DNA of 64,000 nucleotides. It comes from JAHDNZ01 sp036721855. Lineage in GTDB: Bacteria; Bacillota; DTU065. Location of the stretch: positions 1-64,000 of the forward strand of contig DAIMKF010000005.1 in the NCBI GenBank assembly GCA_036721855.1, given 5' to 3'. Both the position numbers and the translations under genes were made by a program. Below the pieces are notes generated by a model. It searched no databases, had not been told where the DNA came from, and saw only the letters and a list, made by a program, of their open reading frames with translations. This document shows, piece after piece, positions 50,595-59,099 of this stretch; within the stretch, counting starts at the first letter, position 1, and each line of letters begins with the position of its first letter.

Positions 50595-52055
50595 GTGGCT
50601 ACAATTAATGAATTTGATGTTGTTATCATAGGTGGAGGAGTTATTGGCACAGCGGTGGCCTATAACCTGTCGAAATTAAAACTTAAAACTGCTTTACTGG
50701 AAAAAGAAATTGAGCTTGCTTTTGGTACTACCAAAGCAAACAGTGGCATTGTCCATGCAGGATTTCACAGTAAGCCGGGTACACTTAAAGCAATTTTGTG
50801 TGTTAAGGGTTCTTTAATGTATCCTCAGCTTTGTCAGGATCTTGATGTTCCTTATAAGCAAAATGGAGTGTTGATGGTAGCCTTTAATAACGAACAACTG
50901 CCCGAACTGGAAGCATTTTATAAACAGGGAAAGTTAAATGGTCTGGCTGAACTAAAAATCTTAAACCGTGATGAATTGCTAAAAAGAGAACCCAACCTGC
51001 AAGATAAAGTAGTAGCCGGTCTTTTTGCTCCGACAGGTGGTGTGGTCTCTCCCTTTGAATTAGCTATTAATCAGGGAGAAAATGCTAAGCTAAATGGTGT
51101 AGAGATTGTGCTGGATTCTTCGGTAATTAAGATGGAAGATCAAAAAAGTCAGATTTTAATCACCACAACAAATAACCAATTTACCGCCAAGGTTGTGATC
51201 AATTGTGCCGGATTATATGCTGATAACATAGCCCGCATGCTTGGTGATGATAGTTTTTCTATTACACCAAGAAAAGGCGAAGAATATCTTTTAGATAAAC
51301 GCCTGGGTAATTTAGTTAAAAGTACTATCTTTCCCCTGCCTACACCAAATTCCAAAGGTATGCTTGTCATTCCTACTGTGCATGGCAATCTAATGCTTGG
51401 ACCTACAGCCGTAGAAATGGACAGACGCGATGAATTTGCCACTACAGCCCTTGGCCTTAAAAACATCTATGACTTTACGAAAAACTTAGTTAATGGTGTA
51501 GATTTAAGAGATCTGATTGCTTCCTTTGCGGGTATTAGAGCAGCCTCAGATCGGGGTGATTTCATTATCGAATTTTCACAAAAAACTCCCCGACTCTTAA
51601 ATATAGCCGGAATTGAATCTCCCGGTCTTACAGCAGCCCCGGCAATCGGTGAAAAAGTCCTGGAAATGGTAAAAGCAAGGCTGAATGAAGAAGGTATAAG
51701 TGTAGATTTAAATCCAGCCTTTAATCCGGTCTTGCCCAAAAAACTTCACTTAAGAGACCTAAAAGGCCTGGAGCTGGAAAAAGCTATTCGCAAAGATAAA
51801 CGCTTTGCTCATGTTATTTGCCGCTGTGAATTAGTCTCCGAGGCTGAAATTATCGAGGCTATAAAAAGTGGGGCCCGAACTTTAGATGGTATCAAACTTA
51901 GAACAAGAGCCGGCATGGGACGCTGTCAAGGAGGTTTTTGTACCCCTAAGATCTTAAAGATAATGTCAAAAGAGCTAGGTATACCTGTAAGCGAACTTAC
52001 TAAACGAGGTGGGGATTCTGTTTTAGTACCCTACACCGCCAAAGAATTGATCTAA
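50595..52055 (+). CDS. FAD-dependent glycerol-3-phosphate dehydrogenase-like protein with BFD domain
   Basis: Flavoprotein like the GlpA subunit of anaerobic glycerol-3-phosphate dehydrogenases. The FAD motif VVIIGGGVIGTAVAYNLSKL is at residues 9-28; SGIVHAGFHSKPGT near 50 is typical of the DAO fold. The C-terminal about 90 residues are a BFD-like [2Fe-2S] domain: CRCELVSEAEIIEAI near 415 and MGRCQGGFCTPKI near 450. Length 486. The start is GTG with AGAGGTGG. It heads the set GlpA-like, GlpB-like, DUF1667, widespread in Clostridia, where glycerol-3-phosphate oxidation or an unknown alcohol is the substrate. Confidence 0.87.
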   Translation: MATINEFDVVIIGGGVIGTAVAYNLSKLKLKTALLEKEIELAFGTTKANSGIVHAGFHSKPGTLKAILCVKGSLMYPQLCQDLDVPYKQNGVLMVAFNNEQLPELEAFYKQGKLNGLAELKILNRDELLKREPNLQDKVVAGLFAPTGGVVSPFELAINQGENAKLNGVEIVLDSSVIKMEDQKSQILITTTNNQFTAKVVINCAGLYADNIARMLGDDSFSITPRKGEEYLLDKRLGNLVKSTIFPLPTPNSKGMLVIPTVHGNLMLGPTAVEMDRRDEFATTALGLKNIYDFTKNLVNGVDLRDLIASFAGIRAASDRGDFIIEFSQKTPRLLNIAGIESPGLTAAPAIGEKVLEMVKARLNEEGISVDLNPAFNPVLPKKLHLRDLKGLELEKAIRKDKRFAHVICRCELVSEAEIIEAIKSGARTLDGIKLRTRAGMGRCQGGFCTPKILKIMSKELGIPVSELTKRGGDSVLVPYTAKELI

Positions 52056-52077
52056 GCTAGGAAAGGAGCCACCTATA

Positions 52078-53328
52078 ATGCTTAAATGGCAAAAAGATCT
52101 AGTAATAATCGGTGGAGGTCCTGCAGGGCTCGCCGCAGCTAGTGCTGCCTGGGACAGTGGTGTTAAAGATCTACTGATTCTTGAGCGCCATCATGAACTA
52201 GGGGGAATTCTCAACCAATGTATTCACAATGGTTTTGGTCTGCATTATTTCAAAGAGGAACTAACCGGTCCCGAATATGCCGAGCGTTTTGTTGAGGAGA
52301 TTGAGACCAAAAAAATACCTTGTCTAACCGATGCGATGGTTATTAGTCTAAATAAAGATAAAAAAGTCCTCTTTGCCTGTGAAAATTTAGGCGTCGTGGA
52401 AATTGCCGCCAAAGCAGTCGTTTTAGCTATGGGCTGCCGCGAAAGAACTAGAGCGGCAATTAGCATCCCCGGCACAAGACCTGCAGGTGTCTTTACAGCG
52501 GGTACGGTCCAAAACATGGTCAATATCGAAGGCCTTTTGCCCGGAAGAAAGATTGTTATTGTCGGCTCAGGGGATATAGGCCTCATTATGGCCAGGCGTC
52601 TTACTCTTGAAGGAGCTAAAGTAGAGGCCGTGGTGGAGATAATGCCCTACCCAGGTGGCCTAACCCGCAATATTGCCCAATGCTTGGAAGACTTTGATAT
52701 CCCCCTTTATTTAAGCCACTCCATTGCGGAAATAAGAGGCCAAGATCGGGTTTGTGGGGTTTTAGTGGCCCCTGTTGACAAAAACAGACAACCTATTTTA
52801 GACAAAGCCTTCCCACTGGATTGTGATACTTTGGTTTTGTCTGTAGGACTTATTCCCGAAAACGAATTGTCTCTTGAAGCAGAGGTGACCATAGACAAGA
52901 TCACCAATGGCCCTGTGGTAAACGAATTTTTGGAAACAAGTATTCCCGGAATATTTGCCTGTGGCAATGTCTTACAGGTCCATGATTTAGTGGATAATGT
53001 AACTCGTGAAAGTATAAAAGCCGGAAAGATGGCCGCCAAATATATTAAAGAGCAATCTTTACCCCTTTGTCAGACACATACCAAGGCTTTAGAAAATCTA
53101 CGCTATGTTGTTCCTCATTTAATTAGCAAACAAACAGAGGTGGAATTTTTTTTAAGAGCGTCCAAACCGTTAAAAAATGCCACTTTAGTTGTGGGTAATA
53201 ATCTGCTGATAAAAAAGATGAGAGAGGCAAAACCAGGCGAAATGATCTCCATAACAATTCCCAAAGAAAAGCTCGCTAGCCATGAGGGTCCTTTAGAATT
53301 TCGCCTTTTAGAAGATAAAGCAAATTAA
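52078..53328 (+). CDS. NAD(P)/FAD-dependent oxidoreductase (partner of GlpA-like protein)
   Basis: Pyridine-nucleotide-disulfide-like flavoprotein without a redox disulfide. The FAD motif LVIIGGGPAGLAAASAA is at residues 8-24, the NAD(P) motif KIVIVGSGDIGLIMARRL near 158, and the second FAD contact GIFACGNVLQVHDLVDNVT near 293. Length 416. It starts 22 nt after the GlpA-like stop with AAGGAG, the standard arrangement, and would pass electrons from the partner to a nicotinamide or other acceptor. An AGGAGGTG directly follows its stop, without a start codon after it. Confidence 0.87.
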   Translation: MLKWQKDLVIIGGGPAGLAAASAAWDSGVKDLLILERHHELGGILNQCIHNGFGLHYFKEELTGPEYAERFVEEIETKKIPCLTDAMVISLNKDKKVLFACENLGVVEIAAKAVVLAMGCRERTRAAISIPGTRPAGVFTAGTVQNMVNIEGLLPGRKIVIVGSGDIGLIMARRLTLEGAKVEAVVEIMPYPGGLTRNIAQCLEDFDIPLYLSHSIAEIRGQDRVCGVLVAPVDKNRQPILDKAFPLDCDTLVLSVGLIPENELSLEAEVTIDKITNGPVVNEFLETSIPGIFACGNVLQVHDLVDNVTRESIKAGKMAAKYIKEQSLPLCQTHTKALENLRYVVPHLISKQTEVEFFLRASKPLKNATLVVGNNLLIKKMREAKPGEMISITIPKEKLASHEGPLEFRLLEDKAN

Positions 53329-53502
53329 TAACAGGAGGTGTAACTGCTACTGACAAAATATCCTTTATTCGGATTAGCTAAATAATAATACGACTGTTGG
53401 TAACGATCTATGCTCCGTTAATTTAGGAATACTGTTTAGAAAATAATTTAAAAGCTAATTACAACCAGGAAATTTGTCATGCTTATATGTAGCAGGTTTA
53501 AT
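53329..53502. other. 174-base interval interrupting the GlpA/GlpB/DUF1667 set
   Basis: It begins with a good ribosome site AGGAGGTG (53333-53340) that has no ATG, GTG or TTG at usable spacing; instead TAA follows. The rest is AT-rich with no recognisable gene. In related operons the DUF1667 gene starts right here, so the interval may be a small insertion or a local rearrangement. Confidence 0.45.
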
Positions 53503-53886
53503 ATGACCATAAAGACCAAAAAAATCACTTGTATCTCCTGTCCAATAGGTTGCAGTCTAGAACTCTTAAGTGAAAAAAATGAACTGACAAAAATTTCAGG
53601 CAACAAATGTCAAAGAGGCCTCATCTATGCCAAAAATGAGTTTTATAATCCCAAAAGAATGCTCACCAGTACAATAAAGCTTGCCGAGGGCACTATTGTG
53701 CAATTGCCGGTCAGAACTAAAGAACCGATTCCTAAAGGCAAGATCAAAGAAGCCATGCGGGTATTAAAAACCCTGACTGTTAAGGCTCCTGTTCCAATAG
53801 GTACGGTTCTTGTTCCCGATTTGGTGGAAACTGGAGTTGCTCTTATTGCTACACGTTCGGTGCAAAAAGATAATGCCAGATATTAA
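53503..53886 (+). CDS. DUF1667 protein with cysteine motif
   Basis: A 127-residue protein matching DUF1667, the small third member of the GlpA-like/GlpB-like set. The N terminus KITCISCPIGCSLEL has C-x2-C-x3-C, and GNKCQRGLIYAKNE has the fourth Cys, so a 4Fe-4S or zinc site is likely. The rest is beta-rich (TIVQLPVRTKEPIPKGK). The frame is open from 53479, but the ATG at 53503 gives the family start. Only a weak AGG precedes it and it lies 174 nt after its neighbour, unlike other genomes; expression may be altered. Confidence 0.8.
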   Translation: MTIKTKKITCISCPIGCSLELLSEKNELTKISGNKCQRGLIYAKNEFYNPKRMLTSTIKLAEGTIVQLPVRTKEPIPKGKIKEAMRVLKTLTVKAPVPIGTVLVPDLVETGVALIATRSVQKDNARY

Positions 53887-54125
53887 AAGAGTTTTATTTA
53901 TTTAGTCCTTGTATGATATTAGAAATAATCCCTACAATCTCCTGTGGTCCTAGATGGGGCACCTATTTAGAAACTAACTTTGGAACAGGCTAAAAATCCA
54001 AGCTAAAAGTTTTTTAATGAAGTTTTTAACGAGAATAATAAATTTGTTGTAGACAATGCTAATAAAATAAGGCAATATAATAATGGAGGAACTGAGGAAA
54101 GATTTAGAAAGAGGAGGAAAACTTA
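53887..54125. other. 239-base intergenic stretch
   Basis: AT-rich, no gene called. TATAAT at 54076-54081 may be the -10 of the next gene, with no good -35. An 18-codon frame at 54083-54139 overlaps the next start but lacks its own ribosome site. Confidence 0.4.
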
Positions 54126-54527
54126 GTGAAAAATTTTAGAACCGTTATCTTGCTGGTTATCCTTGTACTTGCACTTTCTGTTATTAGCTTTGCCGAGGGA
54201 CCAAAACATTCACTAAAACCCAGCTTCAACAACATTGTAGGCTTTGACTTCCCCACTTATGGATGGGCCGTAAAAAATGCTCAGAATGAGATTGTTGGTT
54301 TTAAGGGATTTAACTTAGGTATCGGTTACAGCCGGAAAAACTACTTTCAGCCATATGAGTTTAATAAATTCAATACCTTTTGGGGCTGGGGTACAGTAGG
54401 TATCATTGTGCCGTACCTGGCAATAGGCGGTGACTATCCTTTACCTCTGGATAACGGAAATGCCATCAATGTAAGTGCCGGCCTAGTATGGCTAGCGCCT
54501 TATGTGGGCATCTCTTACTGCTGGTAA
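54126..54527 (+). CDS. small secreted beta-barrel-like protein, aromatic C terminus
   Basis: A 133-residue exported protein of unknown family. The signal peptide (1-23, ending VISFAEG) is followed by alternating hydrophobic/polar segments with many Gly, Tyr and Trp: GFNLGIGYSRKNYFQPYEF, TVGIIVPYLAIGGDYPL and NVSAGLVWLAPYVGISYCW. The end in Trp and the short strands resemble small outer-membrane barrels, for example of eight strands, which would fit the length. The start is GTG with GAGGAGG. It ends at a strong terminator. The location is inference. Confidence 0.65.
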   Translation: MKNFRTVILLVILVLALSVISFAEGPKHSLKPSFNNIVGFDFPTYGWAVKNAQNEIVGFKGFNLGIGYSRKNYFQPYEFNKFNTFWGWGTVGIIVPYLAIGGDYPLPLDNGNAINVSAGLVWLAPYVGISYCW

Positions 54528-54551
54528 ATTTTATCTTTGTCCTTTACATTA

Positions 54552-54595
54552 AACCGGGGTCTAGGTTGTTTAACAGTCTAGACCCCGGTTCTTTA
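54552..54595. terminator. intrinsic terminator, 13-bp stem
   Basis: AACCGGGGTCTAG (54552-54564) pairs exactly with CTAGACCCCGGTT (54578-54590), with a short T run after it. Confidence 0.75.
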
Positions 54596-54938
54596 TTCTA
54601 TCAAATTATATTTAGCAAAATTACTTCTCATATACTCATATACTTCTCTCCCCCAGAAAATGAGGGTGTTTTAACAAGTGGTGTTTCAAAAAAGACCGCA
54701 AAACTGCCCTAGCATATAGGGGCAGAACCATGATTGATTTAGGTTCTCTTCGCTTAGATTGAAAACATAGATTTGATTTTTAAAACCTATTTGGCAAAAC
54801 TATAGCCTTATTTGTCTCTAGCTGTACACTACCAAAATCAAAGCATGTTTGAAACTTGCGCCCATTAGACTTTACCCATACAGGGCAAACTAAAAGAGCA
54901 CAAGAACCTGAGATTCTTATGCCCTTCTTGTCTTAAAA
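54596..54938. other. 343-base intergenic stretch between the small barrel gene and the PEGA gene
   Basis: No convincing gene, RNA or repeat. Frames here are short and interrupted. Confidence 0.45.
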
Positions 54939-57203
54939 TCAGAATGTTAAACCTATCCCTATTCTTCCTTCAATATTACTGATAGGACTTGAGCCAAGTT
55001 TAGCTCCGAAAATCAAATTGGCAATTCCTGTTTTTGTATTAAATTCCACTTCCCAATAGGGACGTAAAAGTCTTTGATAACTTGCTCCTAATCTAGCGTT
55101 AAAGACAAATACCTCTGGGCTTATTACCCGATAGACCAATCCGGCACCTGCTTCACCGAAACTATCGCCTTTAGGATGTACACGGTATCTGGCAAAGCCA
55201 AAGATGCCAAGACCACTTCCAAAATAATAGTCACCACCAGCCAATAAAGAGTTGTAATAAGCATACTCACCATACCCACCGCCAAAGTCGCCACCATAAT
55301 TAGCAAGATCGGCTTTAAAAGTTAGGTTTTTGGAAACGGGAAAGCTGGTATTTAATCCTAATATTAGGGGTGTCGCCTGGAAATCAACCCCGATAAATCC
55401 AACAATTCTCTTTTCAATGTTTTTTAGCTGCCAATAAGGGACCAGTATCGCTGTAAATTCTTTTCTTTGTCGATCAGAGATACGCACTTTATCTCTTGAT
55501 GCCAGATTGTCTTTTCGTAGTTCGAGAGTATATTCTCCTTCCGGAAGCTCCTCTAGAGAAAGAGGTGTTTGGCCTTGATAGATATTATCAAGATAAACCT
55601 CAGCTTTTTCCGGTTGTGATTTAATTATTAAGGTGCCGATTTTACGTTCTAGCCTTTCTTCAACTACCAGACGCTCATTGCTATAGATTGTAATGTTCTT
55701 AATTACACTGCGATACCCATCTTTGGCGATCTCTACTGTAACTAGCCCTGGGCCGGCTTCAGAATAGGTAAGAGGTGTTTTTCCTACTTCTTTGCCATCT
55801 ACCCTGATTGTTGCCCTAGAGGGTTCGGAATAAAAAGTAATAGTTCCGGGAGGCAGCTCCATATTGGCTTTAACTAACTCTTTTTTTCCGGAGGTAAAAA
55901 GTAATCTCTCATTCCAGTCACGCCAACCAGATTTAATCATTTTTATATCGTGATAACCGGGTTCCACATATAAAGGCCCAAAAGGTGCATTGGCCAAATA
56001 ACTGCCATCAATATATACAGCTGCCCCAACAGGATCCGATTCAAAATATGCTTCCGCCGGTAAACCGGTAACATGGAAAAAGACTGTGGCACTTAACCCA
56101 GGTGATATCCACACTGACTGCTCCTGGTTGGGATAGCCGGGTACTGCCAACTCCAAACGGTAAAACCCTTTCGGCAGATCAATAGTCAACGGGGTTTTGC
56201 CTTGCTTGATATTATTTACGTAAAAATCACCCTGAATATTGGAACTTACCTGTAGTCTGCCAAGCTTCTCCGGTAAAATAGGTGCAACCTTGATTACGGT
56301 GTCAGCTTTTACTTTTACTTGTTCGGTTATATCCTCATGAAGCGGATCTTTGAAAACAAGTCTATAAGTTCCTTCCGGGACACTTCTTACAGTCAAGGGA
56401 GTTTTGCCAATTAAAAAATTATCAAGAAATACAGAGGCTCCCCTAGGTATAGAATCTATTTCTAAAGTCCCAAATCCATATACTATCTGTTTGCTTACAA
56501 TATCGCCTATTTTTATACGTAGATAGGGATCTTCTTTTAGTACTTTTGCCGTTGCCCGATTGCCATTGACAGAGGTAACTTCAATTTCGCCTACCTTTAC
56601 AAAAGGTGAACGCAGATACTTAGCAAAAGCTGAGTTAGGATCTTCCTTGCGGTAAACATTAAAAACCTGTCCCTTAAATATCCCTATACCACCACCACTT
56701 AATAGCTCAACTGTTAAACCACTTACCATGGTAATCTTATGCTCTGTAGTTAGAGCAACATTCAATCTTTGCACAAGCCCATTGGCTAAGTTTTTATCTA
56801 TTGTTAAGGGGTTACCTGTTAAAACATACTCTAAACTCTGACCGCTTTTAAGATTATAAAAACGAATCTTAGTCTGAAAGCTTGCTCCGGCAGGTTTAAT
56901 TTCACCGATTACTACAGCATCAACTTTGTTAACTGTTGGTACTCCGCCCTGATAATTTTCCAAAAAAGCTTTCCTATCGCCTATTAAGGCATCTACCTGG
57001 CTGCTTGAAAGAACCTTGACATCCTGTTGACTATTTAAGGTTTTATATAAAGTACCACTGATCTTTTCTGCTGCCACCCACTGTTCAGGTAAGTGAGGTT
57101 TAACACCTATTATGGCCACATCGATTGCAGTTGCTGCTAAACTTAGCGTGCATATTACAAGAATACCTAAAAGGTATTTTCTTAATTTGGCCTCATTGGT
57201 CAT
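54939..57203 (-). CDS. exported PEGA-repeat protein with C-terminal outer-membrane-type barrel
   Basis: A 754-residue protein. Signal peptide at about 1-26; an N-terminal domain (about 26-240) with VAIIGVKPHLPEQWVAAEK resembling CsgG/peptidoglycan-linked lipoprotein modules; then five PEGA repeats (about 245-600), each with a core such as PRGASVFLDNFLIGKTPLT or PEKAEVYLDNIYQGQTPLS. The last about 150 residues (GFIGVDFQATPLILGLN onward) are amphipathic strands ending RIGIGLTF. A C-terminal Phe preceded by alternating hydrophobics is the BamA recognition signal of outer-membrane proteins. It is a single-gene unit. A cell-envelope role linking barrel and wall is inference. Confidence 0.75.
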   Translation of the reverse strand: MTNEAKLRKYLLGILVICTLSLAATAIDVAIIGVKPHLPEQWVAAEKISGTLYKTLNSQQDVKVLSSSQVDALIGDRKAFLENYQGGVPTVNKVDAVVIGEIKPAGASFQTKIRFYNLKSGQSLEYVLTGNPLTIDKNLANGLVQRLNVALTTEHKITMVSGLTVELLSGGGIGIFKGQVFNVYRKEDPNSAFAKYLRSPFVKVGEIEVTSVNGNRATAKVLKEDPYLRIKIGDIVSKQIVYGFGTLEIDSIPRGASVFLDNFLIGKTPLTVRSVPEGTYRLVFKDPLHEDITEQVKVKADTVIKVAPILPEKLGRLQVSSNIQGDFYVNNIKQGKTPLTIDLPKGFYRLELAVPGYPNQEQSVWISPGLSATVFFHVTGLPAEAYFESDPVGAAVYIDGSYLANAPFGPLYVEPGYHDIKMIKSGWRDWNERLLFTSGKKELVKANMELPPGTITFYSEPSRATIRVDGKEVGKTPLTYSEAGPGLVTVEIAKDGYRSVIKNITIYSNERLVVEERLERKIGTLIIKSQPEKAEVYLDNIYQGQTPLSLEELPEGEYTLELRKDNLASRDKVRISDRQRKEFTAILVPYWQLKNIEKRIVGFIGVDFQATPLILGLNTSFPVSKNLTFKADLANYGGDFGGGYGEYAYYNSLLAGGDYYFGSGLGIFGFARYRVHPKGDSFGEAGAGLVYRVISPEVFVFNARLGASYQRLLRPYWEVEFNTKTGIANLIFGAKLGSSPISNIEGRIGIGLTF

Positions 57204-57318
57204 GCTTTTTCACCCTTTCTTAGGACTTTTTTTAACCGTTACCTATAGAAATAAACTCTTTTTATATATTTGTTTGACCACTAAACTTCGTAAACGTTAC
57301 AATCTATGTTGTTTTTAC

Positions 57319-58419
57319 CTAACCCTCTGCAAAAATATCCATTAGAGCGTAACTTAGAATGCCAGCTAAAGTTGAAACCTTACGAAATGTTGTAGTTACA
57401 GGGGTTCTATTGGGATCGGCTTCCTTTTTTTTCGGTGGTTTAAAATAGTCTATTCCCTGCTCTAAAACCTCGTTAACAATCTCTTTTAATTGTTTTAGTG
57501 CATATTGACGTGCTCTTTCTAAACGACGTTCTTTAATTAAAGCCAGCAAAACTTCAGGGCAACGGTTCCAAGATGCAGCCCACCAAACAGGCTCAACTTC
57601 CTTTAGTGGCAAATCTTTTTCTATACATTCTAGGACTTTTAACATACCTTGTTCTAAAACCTGACTAAATTCTTCAGCTAAAACACTGTCTTTTAGTCCA
57701 GAAAGAATATCATGGCCAAAAGCTACAATAGTTGCTTGGTAGCTCAAGCTATTGCCAACACTAATGCTCCCGTCAAAATATTCGGCATAAGGCCACCAAT
57801 TTCTGGAGTGTACACCAAATCTGGCGATTAAGTGTTTGGCTACATCGGCTGCTAAATCATGGTAAAAAACGTCATTTGTCACTTGGTAGGTACGCATTAG
57901 GGCTGCTCCCGCATAGGCATCACCATTTAAAACATCATGTTCTTTGGCATCTAATCTTTTGTAATAGACACCCAAAACAGAAGGATGCTGCATTTTCAAG
58001 AGAAAGTTAGCAGTCCCAAGCAAAATATTCTCAGCCTCCTGGGCTTTAGCATATTGATTAAGATAATAAAGCGCATCTGCTGCTGCACCTATCTCAGCAA
58101 TATCTTTGGTTTCTTTTCCTCCGCGGGTAATATAAAAAGGCTGTCCTAAAGCCCCATCACTGTGTTGCCTAGTAAGTGCCTTTTTAACTAAGTCCCTGGC
58201 GATAAACTGGTTTTGGGGAGAACCGTCAAAAAATAGCTGATCACAATAAAGAGCAAGAGCTGCTTCTAAAGTAGTGCAAGCACTTGCCATCTCACCTAGT
58301 TCAGTATCCATTAGATCAATGCTGTTTTGAGATAAGTCTATTTGGTTGTTAAAATAGGTGCGAAAAAGCTCAAACAATTCTTTGGTTAAACTCTTAATTT
58401 CATTTTTAAACATAATCAT
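57319..58419 (-). CDS. all-helical (alpha/alpha) barrel-like protein, function unknown
   Basis: A 366-residue cytosolic protein with repeated helix pairs: DTELGEMASACTTLEAALALY near 38, EIGAAADALYYLNQYAKAQEAENIL near 110, GDAYAGAALMRTYQVTNDVFYHDLA near 165 and NSLSYQATIVAFGHDIL near 232. The pattern suggests an (alpha/alpha)6 toroid like glycosidases, epimerases or terpenoid cyclases; I cannot assign a family. A conserved-looking pair VWWAASWNRCPE near 280 may be functional. The C terminus contains a charged PPKKKEADPNRTP. It may be cotranscribed with the small membrane protein at 58467. Confidence 0.6.
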   Translation of the reverse strand: MIMFKNEIKSLTKELFELFRTYFNNQIDLSQNSIDLMDTELGEMASACTTLEAALALYCDQLFFDGSPQNQFIARDLVKKALTRQHSDGALGQPFYITRGGKETKDIAEIGAAADALYYLNQYAKAQEAENILLGTANFLLKMQHPSVLGVYYKRLDAKEHDVLNGDAYAGAALMRTYQVTNDVFYHDLAADVAKHLIARFGVHSRNWWPYAEYFDGSISVGNSLSYQATIVAFGHDILSGLKDSVLAEEFSQVLEQGMLKVLECIEKDLPLKEVEPVWWAASWNRCPEVLLALIKERRLERARQYALKQLKEIVNEVLEQGIDYFKPPKKKEADPNRTPVTTTFRKVSTLAGILSYALMDIFAEG

Positions 58420-58466
58420 TATTTCTCATCAGCCCTTTTATTTATTTCAGTTTTAAATACAGGTCT

Positions 58467-58688
58467 TTAGCGATAACGTCGGCACAATCTGTAATAAGAA
58501 TATGGTGCATAAGCGACAATAGTTAAAGCCAAAAGCACACTACACCAACTTGGGATTTTTAAAAAAGAAAGCAAATACCCGGTTAAGATCACTATACCGG
58601 CTTGAAACAAAAGCTGTTTAGAGATTTTGCAACTAAACTTAGTCCTTCTTTTCTTGCGCTTCCATTTATTAAAATCAATTACCTTCAC
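58467..58688 (-). CDS. small membrane protein, unknown
   Basis: A 73-residue protein: a strongly basic N terminus (FNKWKRKKRRTKF), then two hydrophobic helices (LLFQAGIVILTGYLLSFL and CSVLLALTIVAYAPYSYY) and a basic tail. No family recognised. The GTG at 58697 crowds AAGGAG; the GTG at 58688 is 8 nt after it and preferred. It lies 47 nt upstream of the toroid-like gene, so an operon is likely. Confidence 0.5.
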   Translation of the reverse strand: MKVIDFNKWKRKKRRTKFSCKISKQLLFQAGIVILTGYLLSFLKIPSWCSVLLALTIVAYAPYSYYRLCRRYR

Positions 58689-59099
58689 TGGCCTCACTCC
58701 TTAGAAGGTTTTATTTATAGCAAACTATTAACATAAGCATGCCTTTACTTTCGTTTTTCTAGTCATAATAAAAATTCCCTGCCAAAACTACACTTTTATC
58801 AGATACACTTGCAAAGGAACTTTCCGTTGGTAATATGTAATAAAGTTTTTCCTAAACTAGACAAAATTTCTTTGTCAATTATACCTCAATTTTAACCTAA
58901 GACAATCAAGGCTGTCTTAGAGGGAAAACTTATCTAAAACAGACTTTATGAAACCTTTTCTTTCCTAAAGAGGTAGGGTATGATGGAGATGTCTAATAAC
59001 TTAAGAAGATATACCTTGTTTTTTATAAACTATTCCTAAGCTGGTATTGCTACATCTCTAAGGAAAGCATGTATATTATGTGAGGTGACGATTTAGGTT
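58689..59099. other. 411-base divergent intergenic region
   Basis: Contains a dyad CTAAGACA (58897-58904) / TGTCTTAG (58913-58920) that could be an operator for the ABC genes, and a 19-codon frame with a fair ribosome site (58980-59039). No RNA family recognised. Confidence 0.4.

Noticed and set aside
54488..54712. 74-codon frame after the small barrel gene
   Set aside because: It overlaps the real gene, spans a strong terminator and has no ribosome site.
57290..57300. GTAAACGTTAC as a LacI/CcpA-type operator upstream of the PEGA gene
   Set aside because: Short dyad, poor match to the full cre consensus, no regulator gene nearby.
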